In this document: positions 20,101-27,446 of the stretch, piece by piece
Layout of the letters: the number at the start of each line of letters is the position of its first letter
How positions within the stretch are numbered: the stretch's first letter is position 1
Origin: Boothiomyces macroporosus
Taxonomy: Eukaryota; Chytridiomycota; Chytridiomycetes; Rhizophydiales; Terramycetaceae
Direction of reading: 5' to 3'
Assembly (NCBI GenBank): GCA_027604185.1
Contig: JADGKB010000150.1
Coordinates: forward strand, 1-27,446
DNA length: 27,446 nt
Program-made: the position numbers and the translations under genes
The notes under the pieces: generated by a model
Seen by the model: only the letters and a program-made list of their open reading frames with translations
What the model was told of the DNA's origin: nothing
Database searches by the model: none

Positions 20101-20111
20101 ATTGCATGTTT

Positions 20112-20117
20112 TTTATT
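20112..20117 (-). terminator. Poly(A) signal AATAAA overlapping the stop of the quinone oxidoreductase gene
   Basis: On the minus strand TGA followed by ATAAA gives AATAAA starting at the last base of the stop. It sits 11 bp from the opposing gene's signal. Confidence 0.7.
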
Positions 20118-21130
20118 CAATATTTAGATCCAGTGTTCATCTTGATTACAACTTTCCCCCAAGTTTCTCTGTTTCCCAAGGCTGCCAGTGCTGAGGGTAC
20201 TGAATCAACGCCGTGATACACTTTATCAAACACTGTTGCCTTCAACTTTTTTTCCGTTAAAAGATTCAATATTCCGCCCCAGACCTTAGGCACAGTTGCA
20301 GGATCATTGATGGTGGTGCCGCCCCAGAAAACTCCAACAACAGAGCATTGCTTAAGCAAAAGTTTGTTCATTGCAATCTTTTCTATTGCCCCGCCTGCAA
20401 ATCCTACGATGAGAATTCTGCCATTGAATGCGACAATCTTTAAAGACTGATCCACCAAACCAACTGGGTCATAGATGACATCGCATCCTTTCCCTTTAGT
20501 AACTGCTTTAATTTGCTGAATCCAATCCTTATCTTTGTAGTTTATTCCAACATCAGCTCCAAACTTTTTACAGATATCCAGCTTGTCTTCAGTTGACGCA
20601 GTCGCAATGACAAATGCCCCAGCAGCTTTGGCCATTTGGACAGCCATCAGTCTATATTAATAGCAGGCTTACCCAACTCCACCTGCTCCTGCGTGAATGA
20701 GGACAGTTTCTCCCTTGCGTACTTTACCACGTTCAAATATTGCCAAATAACTGGTTGGAGCAGTAATGTAAAGAGTTGAAGCTTCCTCGAACGACAATCC
20801 GTCCGGGATGTGTAAAACAGGGTTTGATTTAACATTCACTTTGATGTACTCGCTGTAAGCCCCTTGCGATCCACCAAATACACGATCGCCAACTTTGAAC
20901 CCAGAAGAAGTCGATTCAGCAACAACTCCCGCAAATTCATATCCAGCAATCCAAGGGAATGGAGGTTGAGTCTGGTACTTGCCTTGAACTTGCAAGATAT
21001 CAAAAAAGTTGGCTGCCGATGCTACTACTTTAATAACCAGTTGATCCTTTTTCCCATCCAGCGTTGGAATTGGCAAATCAACGATTTTCAACTCATCTAC
21101 GGACTGAATTAGCTTACAGTACCTTGACAT
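20117..21130 (-). CDS. NADPH:quinone oxidoreductase-like protein (zinc-independent MDR family)
   Basis: Two exons (20673-21130, 20117-20651) around a 21-nt intron (20652-20672) encode 330 aa, the usual family length. The intron falls inside the Rossmann NADPH-binding loop, and splicing restores HAGAGGVGLMAVQMAK near residues 146-161. Other family features are NFFDILQVQGKY, the entry GYEFAGVV, GDRVFG, GCDVIYDPVG, GRILIVGFAGG and VVGVFWGG. Zinc-binding cysteines of classical alcohol dehydrogenases are absent, so it is a quinone reductase/zeta-crystallin-type enzyme that probably reduces quinones or enones with NADPH in the cytosol or mitochondrion. It resembles the QORL2 and bacterial NADPH:quinone reductase branch. 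It shares a 372-bp divergent promoter region with QPRT. Confidence 0.92.
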
Positions 21131-21502
21131 ACGATGAAATTTGTATCCCTTTCATTAGGAAAGAATTTTACAGTCTATTTTCGCATGATCAACACCGGCC
21201 GATATTCACATGAAACCGCACAATTGGCCGATCTTAAAATTAGTCTTAGTTTACGGAATGCTAATCCTTCTGTAAAACTACTGTTCAAACACGACTGAAA
21301 CTAGAATCAAAATAAAAGCGAAATTGCAAGTAGATTCTCGGATGAGGCACTAATGGCGAATCTAGCAATGGAAATTGTCTAGAGATTAAGAGATTCTGCT
21401 TTTGAGTATCAGATTGCACTCTGAAATGTATTGTGCATGTGAGGCTTGACTGTGGCGGATGGCAGTTTCAAAGTGGGGTTTTCTGGTTTGAATTTTTCAA
21501 AA
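21131..21502. promoter_or_regulatory. Divergent promoter region, quinone oxidoreductase / QPRT
   Basis: 372 bp between two divergent start codons, unusually long for the right part of the window. The heptamer ggccgat occurs twice near 21197 and 21226, a possible shared element. No ORF or RNA gene was seen. Confidence 0.5.
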
Positions 21503-22399
21503 ATGTCGTCTTTGGAACATTTGCTACCTACGAATTGGAAGAAACAAGTCGCATCTTGGCTGGATGAAGATACTCCGACCTTTGACTACGGCGGTTTCGT
21601 GGTTGGTGATGAGGAAAAGGTAGCTTATTTATTTGGTAAAGCAAATGGAGTGTTGGCTGGTGTACCATTTTTCAATGAAGTCTTTAATCAAATCGGATGC
21701 AAGTAATTTCAGTCTAATGATAGAGTAGAATGGTATTTGAAGGAAGGAGACGAGTTTGAACCAGGGCCAACTGGAAGGCTAAAAGTTGCAAAAGTAACTG
21801 GGCCAGCTAGAAAACTGTTGTTGGGAGAAAGACCTGCTCTCAACATGCTTGCTAGAGCTTCCGGTATCGCAACTAGAGCCCGTGCATTGTTAAAACTCAA
21901 GCAAGAGCATAAATGGGATGGATTAATTGCTGCTACGCGCAAAACTACTCCGGGCTTTAGAATAGTCGAAAAGTATGCAAGTTTGGTTGGAGGTGTTGAT
22001 CCGCATCGTATGGATTTATCTTCAATGATTATGTTGAAAGACAATCATATTTGGGCAACCGGCTCGATTACAAATGCAGTTAAACAAGCACGTTCTGTTG
22101 GTGGTTTTGCATTGAAAATTGAAGTAGAATGCAGATCGGAGGCAGAAGCTGATGAAGCCATTCTAGCTGGTGCCGATATTATCATGTTGGACAACTTTGA
22201 CGGTCCTGGTATTCATGCTTGCGCTGCTAATTTGAAATCAAAATGGGCTGGGAAACACAGATTCCTGATTGAAGGATCAGGCGGATTGACTTTGGAAAAT
22301 GCTGCTCCATTCATGTCTCGTGAAGTGGATATTTTAAGCTTTGGCTGCATTACTCAGGGTGTCCCTCATATTGATTTCTCTCTAAAAGTGGATCATTAA
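21503..22399 (+). CDS. QPRT: Quinolinate phosphoribosyltransferase (NAD synthesis)
   Basis: Two exons (21503-21702, 21724-22399) around a 21-nt intron (21703-21723) give 291 aa, close to the human enzyme. The ATG at 21503 is the first Met that matches the family start. The enzyme converts quinolinate and PRPP to nicotinate mononucleotide, CO2 and pyrophosphate, the step that joins de novo NAD synthesis to the common pathway. Active-site residues are visible: R139-K140-TTPGFR, H161-R162, K172 in MLKDNH, E202 in VEC, D223 in MLDNF, and the phosphate loop EGSGG (250-254). The intron splits codon 67, restoring IGCKVEWYL. Its presence argues that the organism can make NAD from tryptophan or aspartate or scavenge quinolinate, which is informative if it is a parasite. 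Confidence 0.97.
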
Positions 22400-22403
22400 T
22401 AAA
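22398..22403 (+). terminator. Poly(A) signal AATAAA overlapping the QPRT stop
   Basis: The last two bases of the TAA stop are the first two of AATAAA. Confidence 0.7.
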
Positions 22404-22439
22404 CCATCTCTTTCCCAGAGAATAATTTCAAAGGATTGC

Positions 22440-22445
22440 TTTATT
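22440..22445 (-). terminator. Poly(A) signal AATAAA, 3 nt after the Arp3 stop
   Basis: On the minus strand TAG is followed by ccg and then AATAAA. Confidence 0.68.
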
Positions 22446-22448
22446 CGG

Positions 22449-23851
22449 CTACAAGATTGAACCAAAGACTTTGTTGTAACGTGCAATACTTGGGCCATAT
22501 TCTTCATATTGCGCTTTGGTGTGGCAATAGCTATAAAAGTCAGGCTAGTATTAACAACAATTACAGTATCTGCCAATAATGATCCACCAAACCAGACTGC
22601 GTATCTTTGTTTGCGGTGTGATACGACGTTAACCTCGATTTGCCTGGCTTTGATTTGAGCCTCAGACGACAAGTTGGCTTGCGAAACTTGCTGTGAATGA
22701 GCAAGTCTAGCATCCACCATCTTTTTAATGTCCCTGTTCAAACGACGAGCAAAGTCCTTAAACATAGTAGATCCACCAGAGAGCACAATATGCTGGCATT
22801 AAAACTAAAGTACTTTATAGAGGCCACGTCTAGTATCAATAGGGCAACTTTGGATAACTTGATCAACAACATCTGGTAGAGGAGTCAAGAAGTCGGAGCT
22901 GGCAATTTCAGGATTGAAAAAGATTTCAGGTCCCAAAAATCTTTCAAACCCTACATCAACATGATATGGCTAGTTTTAAATGCAAATTACCTTCTTGGTT
23001 AATGCGTTAATGAATTCATGTCTCTTGATCCACTTGTCGCCCTCAGTCTCATACTTTCTGAATTCTTTGACAATATCTGGGCAAACATAGGAGTAGGTTT
23101 CCTTGATTCTTTTTGCTACTTCAAGAGATTCTTCTGGAGGAATAGAATTTTCTCGTTCACGCAACAATTGCTGTACAAAGTAAGTGATATCTCTTCCGGC
23201 GATCGGAATGTGTTTAATTGAAGATCCGATTACATAGCCATCCGCCTATATTAAGAGTGCACTTACGACCGGGATAACATGGGTTACGCCATCACCAGAA
23301 TCAATAACGGTTCCAGTCAAGGTTTGCTCGCCTTTTCCCGAAGTCCAAGATGCGGCCAATGCCAACACAGCCTGCACTGCAATATACAACCCTTTCACAC
23401 CAAAAGATTCAAAAAAGATCTCTGCAGTGTATTCTCTATTCTCTGGTGCATTTAAAGGCGCTTCAGTCTACGTAAGATTAAAGTACCAATAAGAAACAAT
23501 GATCTTCTGGCTCACATCTTAGATATTCGAAAATACACGCTTGATGAAACTTTTCCATCAAGTCCCAGTTCTCAACTTGGGCGTGACGCACTGGGTAGCT
23601 GACAGCGTACGTTTTAGAGTTCGCTAATGCTTCGTCTCCGATAAAATAATCCAAATCTTCAATTCCTTTTTTAGAACTGCCTCCAGCTTGATTTCCGGTC
23701 CTGTTTGAAGCTGCTTCTTTGGTTGCGATCGCCGTAGGAATGATGTATTGGGGATCATTGTTCCCAGCATATCCCATCTTTGTATATCTGATTAATCACC
23801 GCCTTACCCTGTTCCGTTATCGATAACCACAGTTGGAAGTCCCAGAGTCAT
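22449..23851 (-). CDS. ARP3: Actin-related protein 3 (Arp2/3 complex)
   Basis: Seven exons (23808-23851, 23487-23787, 23267-23467, 22991-23245, 22814-22969, 22565-22792, 22449-22544) with introns of 20, 19, 21, 21, 21 and 20 nt give 426 aa, near the usual 418. Removing the introns restores family landmarks exactly: [17 protein letters not shown] at the N-terminal phosphate loop, [36 protein letters not shown] (phosphate loop 2), [20 protein letters not shown], and [14 protein letters not shown] followed by a Tyr/Pro-rich end. Arp3 pairs with Arp2 to nucleate branched actin in endocytosis or crawling. Introns 1 and 3 lie at the nucleotide loops. Because the family is so conserved, this gene is the strongest proof of the tiny introns. 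The clathrin light chain gene lies 59 bp upstream on the same strand. Confidence 0.98.
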
Positions 23852-23906
23852 TTAGATTGCAAAGTTGAAGCCACCTCAAAATTTCGAATAAGCACAGATA
23901 AAACGG

Positions 23907-23912
23907 TTTATT
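23907..23912 (-). terminator. Poly(A) signal AATAAA overlapping the clathrin light chain stop
   Basis: The last two bases of the TAA stop start AATAAA on the minus strand. Confidence 0.7.
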
Positions 23913-24662
23913 AGACTTTAATTCCAGGAGCGTCCTTGTCGTTCTTTAGCGAAACTAGGACTTGCTTGAATCTGGAGGTATCCGCCTTGACCACTTTCTC
24001 TTTCTTCTTGTCGTCCTTCTTGTCTTGCTTCTTTTGGCTTCCTTCTACTTGCTTCAACACACGTTCCTATATCAGTCAGTAATTACCCAGACGGTGCCAG
24101 AAGTGTTATCATCCCGTTGAGCAATCAGATTCTTTTCCAACTCCTTGTTTCTTGCAATGGCTTTTTGCTTCTTTTCATTGTACTCGGCATAGAACCTGTC
24201 AAGCGCTTCTTTGGCTTCATTCAAGATGCGGCCATGTTTGTCTTTGGCCATTTCATCCCTTTCCACAACTTTTCTGTCAAATTCTACTTGCCAATCTAGC
24301 CGAGCTTGCGATTGTACTTCTTGCACTGGTTCAGGGATGGATTGAAATACGCTTTGCTGGACCGCATCTTGTTGGAAATCGTTTTGCGCGGTAAAATCCA
24401 CTGGTTGTTGTACCGTTCCGAAATCTACTGGAGCTTGAGCAGTTTGCACAAGAGACGGAGCAGGCTCAAACACTGGTTGTTGCGCAGGTGTATCGCCAAA
24501 CAGTAAATCATCCGTTGGTGTTTCCCACTGCTTATTAGCAGGGGAAGTTTCGAGAGGGTTTCCAAATAATGCTGCGTCTGCTCCCAATATTGCCTGTTCC
24601 CTTGCCAAGAAATCCGCAGTTGGATCTGAATCTGCATTTGTAAAGTCTCCGAAATCTGCCAT
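23911..24662 (-). CDS. CLC1: Clathrin light chain
   Basis: Two exons (24087-24662, 23911-24066) around a 20-nt intron (24067-24086) encode 243 aa. The N-terminus is acidic and has DPTADFLAREQAIL, the light-chain signature. A Gln/Pro/Phe-rich disordered stretch runs to about 115, followed by the long heavy-chain-binding helix (about 118-190: LDWQVEFDRKVVERDEM, EALDRFYAEYNEKK). The intron falls in the conserved TSGTVW/ERVLKQV block, and splicing restores it. A Lys/Asp-rich segment and a short C-terminal helix (DTSRFKQVLVSLKND) complete the family layout. It regulates clathrin lattice assembly on coated vesicles. It is adjacent to Arp3, its functional partner in endocytosis, and 73 bp from the divergent Sip5 gene. 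Confidence 0.95.
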
Positions 24663-24735
24663 GTTGATTTAAAAAGGGAAAGCCACTCCAAATTTTATCG
24701 CATTCATTTTAAGCCACCAGTTTCCAAACCTTCAA

Positions 24736-25859
24736 ATGGGACATGGGAACAGCAAAGATGAGAAGGAGGTGATTGTAGATTTCGGAAAGCTAAATCCCTA
24801 CGGAATTTTATATCCCTTGAAGAACGACTATGATAAGGATGCGCTACACAAGTTCATTCTCAGCAGACGGCTTTGTCCATTTTACCCTGGAGTAGATTCA
24901 ATTGACGACTTTACAATCAAAGAGACGCAGCCGATATCTCAGAAATCTACTTCGTTATCGAGCTTGAAGCACAAGAAACAGTCGGTGGAAAATAACAGTA
25001 ATACCAGTTTGGATGAGTTGAAGAGAGATCCGATAGAATGTCCAATCTGCTTTTTGGTAGGAATAGTCCTAATGTAGTATTACCCGAAAAATATCAACTA
25101 CACTAGGTGCTGTGATCAACCAATATGTACAGATTGTTTTCTCCAAATTAAACGCCCAGAAACAACATTTGATCCCGCAGAGTGTCCTTACTGCTGCCAA
25201 CCACATTTTGGAGTGGTTTATAACGCATTTCATTCGTCCGGGTTTAAGCAGAGATATTCAAACGATGGGAGCACAAGAAGAAAGAGCATTAGTCATCAAC
25301 ATCCGACTGTAGTAACATCTGGTAAGTCATATATTTGTATTTGATTATTGGCGAATAATCTTTTGATTTTATTACTTATGCTAGATGATTTGCGTCCAGA
25401 TTGGCAGCAAAGGAAACAAGAAATGGAAAGAAAACGTCAATTAGAAGAACAAAGAGCTGCTCTTAATCATGCCAGGCGCAGACAAATCCAAGTGTTGACG
25501 TAATTCCATCTTAACTTAGTGAAGCTCAATTAGCAAATGCAGCAATGTAATAATATCTCTGATTATTAGTTTGGCAGCAAATTTGTATGAAAGACATGGT
25601 GAAAATGATAATAGAATAGCAAGAGAATTAGCGAGAAATGCAAGAGCTTCTTCAGACCCTTCAGCCGCCTATCTCCAAGGTTATTTTGATACTAACAGCA
25701 GCGTATAGATATCTTGGTGCGGATATTGAAGAGTTGATGATAATGGAAGCTATGAGAAGATCTATGCAAGAAACTACTAATAACGAAGATTCTCAGCAGG
25801 AAGATTTAGATCGTGTTCTTCAAGAATCAGCTCAAGTAAATTCATCAGAAGAAAACTGA
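24736..25859 (+). CDS. SIP5: Sip5-like zinc-binding (RING-like) protein
   Basis: Six exons (24736-25056, 25078-25321, 25385-25499, 25520-25546, 25570-25679, 25699-25859) with introns of 21, 63, 20, 23 and 19 nt give 325 aa. The zinc motif is [21 protein letters not shown]124-x2-C127, C143-x2-C146, split by intron 1 directly after ECPICFL. A basic coiled segment (about 190-230), and near the C-terminus [15 protein letters not shown], follow as in fungal Sip5 proteins. The N-terminus MGHGNSK fits N-myristoylation (Gly2, Ser6). Yeast Sip5 links the Snf1 kinase to the phosphatase Reg1/Glc7. That role here is inference. Intron 5 has a GTTATT donor, the only one in the window not starting GTA, but it is required for frame. 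Confidence 0.93.
25322..25384 (+). other. 63-nt intron with an internal perfect hairpin (Sip5 intron 2)
   Basis: A GTAAG donor and ATGCTAG acceptor, with no other AG in between after the donor. A perfect 7-bp stem (gattatt / aataatc) with loop ggcg lies at 25343-25360. It is the longest intron of the window and shows an in-frame TGA. Confidence 0.85.
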
Positions 25860-25873
25860 ATCATGCATGTTAA

Positions 25874-25879
25874 AATAAA
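25874..25879 (+). terminator. Poly(A) signal AATAAA, 14 nt after the Sip5 stop
   Basis: The TGA at 25857-25859 is followed 14 nt later by AATAAA, the largest such gap among genes here with a clear signal. Confidence 0.6.
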
Positions 25880-25905
25880 GTGTTTTTAGATAAAAATTAT
25901 ATGTA

Positions 25906-27446
25906 TTATTGTGCATTCGTATACTTTAGTCTATTATACTCTTGGGTAAGCTTGAAACAATCCTTTTTCAATCTATACAGTCAACATTGGAAACTTACTC
26001 TGATATTTCAACGTTTCTATCTGTTTGAAGATAGAAGCTACTTCCAATAGTATTACAAAGCAATTTTTGTATTACCAAGACCAATTCATGATTAAGCAAT
26101 GTAAGCTCTAATACTTTAAGTCTCTCTTGGAGCTTATATGGAGGGCTTTTTGTACATGCGGGAATATCATTCAAATTCTTTCCTAGATATTCAAATAGAA
26201 CCTCAACGACTGACGTAATTTTCTCGAGGAGCGAATCTAGTGTATCTATAGATTGAATGTTGATTTGTTCTAATTTAACAATTACATCCTGTCTACCAAA
26301 CTGGGACAGGTGTGCTAACTGTATTATTTTTGAACGCAATAATTTCAAAGCTTCTTTGCGACTGGATGATTTTGGATATACGACTTCTGATATCACAGAA
26401 TTTTTTACAATACTTTCTGGGGATTCAGACAATACGACACCTGTGGAAAGGATTTTTGGTGCTGGTCCATCAGTGATTGTTTGCGATCCCACGGATGTAC
26501 TCTGGACAAACCACTTATCTTTCAAGTAAACTAATTCATCTGTCTGGCAATATTGATGATACTTATCAGCTTGCCTATGATGAAACTCATCAGCAAAAAC
26601 AAATGGGCTTGAACTTGCATAAGGAAGAAATGAATAAGAACTTTGACGACTGGTTTGGGTATAACTCGATTGCGATCTATTCTTGTTAATAGATTTTGTG
26701 TCCTTCTCTCCCAGTTGATTGTTGAAACTGGATATTAACTTGTTTTCCATAATAACCTTTTCATGGACACATTCATGGGATATCAACTTTGGCATTTCGC
26801 TTTCTGATTCTAACGAAAGAATTGGATTATAGCTTTCTCCTAGTGAAACACTATTTTGCTCATGTCTAATATAACTAGTATTATGCAAATTTGAAATTTC
26901 TTTGCTTTCAAGTGTTATCGAATATTGATGTTCAAAATCGTTTTTCAAATTGTGATCACCGACTAAACTTTCTAAGCTCTTTAAACTGTTGAAATTTCCT
27001 CGTTGAATAGAAGTAGCTTTGACCTGATTGGATTTAATTGAGTTGTTTAAGGAAAACATATTTCCTTCACTTTTACACCAATTGGATTCCTTTTTCTGCA
27101 ATTCGTTTATCCTCTCTAGTAGAACTTCACCATATTCTTTTGGTGATGTGGTAATATTTGAATTAAATGATCCGGAAAATGGAGTTCCTTTTTGAATAAA
27201 CTCAAAAGACTCCTCCGAGATTTCGTTAACTCCACTATCTACTTTCGACAATTCTTCAGTATTGACATTCTGGAAGATATGATCATTTTCTGAGTTGGTA
27301 TTATTTTCTCCACAAACTTGGTCCTTTACTGATACCTGTATGCCCAAACTATTAATAGAAACAGTGCACTGTGTTGCACTATCTATTCCAATATAATTGA
27401 AATATGTGGTTCTAACAAGTCTTCTCAGCCACATATGATTGACCTG
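25906..27446 (-). CDS. Ser/Asn-rich protein with C-terminal coiled coil (5' end uncertain, reaches right edge)
   Basis: The main exon (25999 to the edge) is open to base 27446. A Met at 27432-27434 could be the start, but the frame continues upstream, so the gene may be partial. A 26-nt intron (25973-25998) is proposed because it replaces the stop at 25995 with 22 further codons that extend a coiled coil (ELKKDCFKLTQEYNRLKY). Without it the protein is 479 aa from that Met. The first 300 residues are polar and disordered; a motif YCQTDE and later SVGSQTITD occur around residues 295-325. The C-terminal 150 residues form helices (RSKIIQLAHLSQFG, LLEKITSVVEVLFEYL). I do not recognise the family. 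A spindle-pole or cytoskeletal coiled-coil protein would fit, as a guess. Confidence 0.65.
25973..25998 (-). other. Candidate 26-nt intron extending the coiled coil
   Basis: GTAAGT donor, a TTGAC branch-like motif and TATAG acceptor. It overlaps the ORF stop and joins in frame to a helical 22-codon tail ending at 25906. It is longer than the typical 19-21 nt and less certain. Confidence 0.6.

Noticed and set aside
5679..25698. Stop-codon reassignment or programmed frameshifting as the cause of broken frames
   Set aside because: Every break has GT and AG borders and usually a TAAY motif; the segments have the same narrow length range, and all three stop codons are used normally at gene ends.
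5620..25859. Chlorarachniophyte nucleomorph DNA, where introns of about 19 nt are known
   Set aside because: Base composition is not extremely AT-rich, and the genes (GPI-type secreted proteins, QPRT, MTRR-like reductase, Sip5, Caf120/Skg3-like) fit a full fungal-type nucleus, not a relict algal one.
1..27446. Transposons, insertion sequences or integrated virus
   Set aside because: No transposase, reverse transcriptase, terminal inverted repeats or long terminal repeats were seen.

Overview
The window is nuclear DNA from a compact eukaryote, most likely an early-diverging fungus or a close opisthokont relative. Evidence for this is a Sip5-type zinc protein, a Caf120/Skg3-like PH protein, Arp3, clathrin light chain, QPRT, Ser/Thr-rich wall-type surface proteins, and AATAAA poly(A) signals. 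No species is claimed. A Rozellomycota/Mitosporidium-like lineage would fit the compaction, but that is inference. There are about 15 genes in 27.4 kb, on both strands. Intergenic gaps fall to 14-21 bp.

The main discovery is in the gene models. Most housekeeping genes look broken into several ORFs, but the breaks resolve exactly, in frame, when ultra-short GT...AG introns are removed. I reconstruct 32 introns, and 27 of them are 19-21 nt long (eight of 19, thirteen of 20, six of 21). The others are 22, 23, 26, 48 and 63 nt. Nearly all start GTA and carry a TAAT/TAAC-like branch-site motif a few bases before the AG. All eight introns whose length is a multiple of three contain an in-frame stop.

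Layout: 1-5.6 kb holds secreted and membrane genes with no introns and long spacers. These are a tandem pair of secreted 2H-phosphoesterase-like proteins, an orphan 7TM protein, and a Ser/Thr-rich single-pass surface protein with minisatellites. From 5.6 kb on, genes are dense and intron-bearing: a SANBR-like BTB protein, an FMN-domain-less MTRR-like reductase, a four-RRM protein, a 1558-aa orphan, a 1660-aa Caf120/Skg3-like PH protein with a repeated NSLLxQ...GPL array, a quinone oxidoreductase, QPRT (NAD synthesis), Arp3, clathrin light chain, Sip5, and a partial coiled-coil protein at the right edge.

Message 3' ends are equally compressed. In 9 of 14 complete genes the AATAAA hexamer physically overlaps the stop codon, and in three more it lies within 14 nt. 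Convergent neighbours are 14-49 bp apart, so their transcripts almost certainly overlap. There is no sign of an operon, a mobile element, a CRISPR array or a convincing RNA gene. The genes are functionally mixed; actin/endocytosis (Arp3 beside clathrin light chain) is the only obvious thematic pairing.
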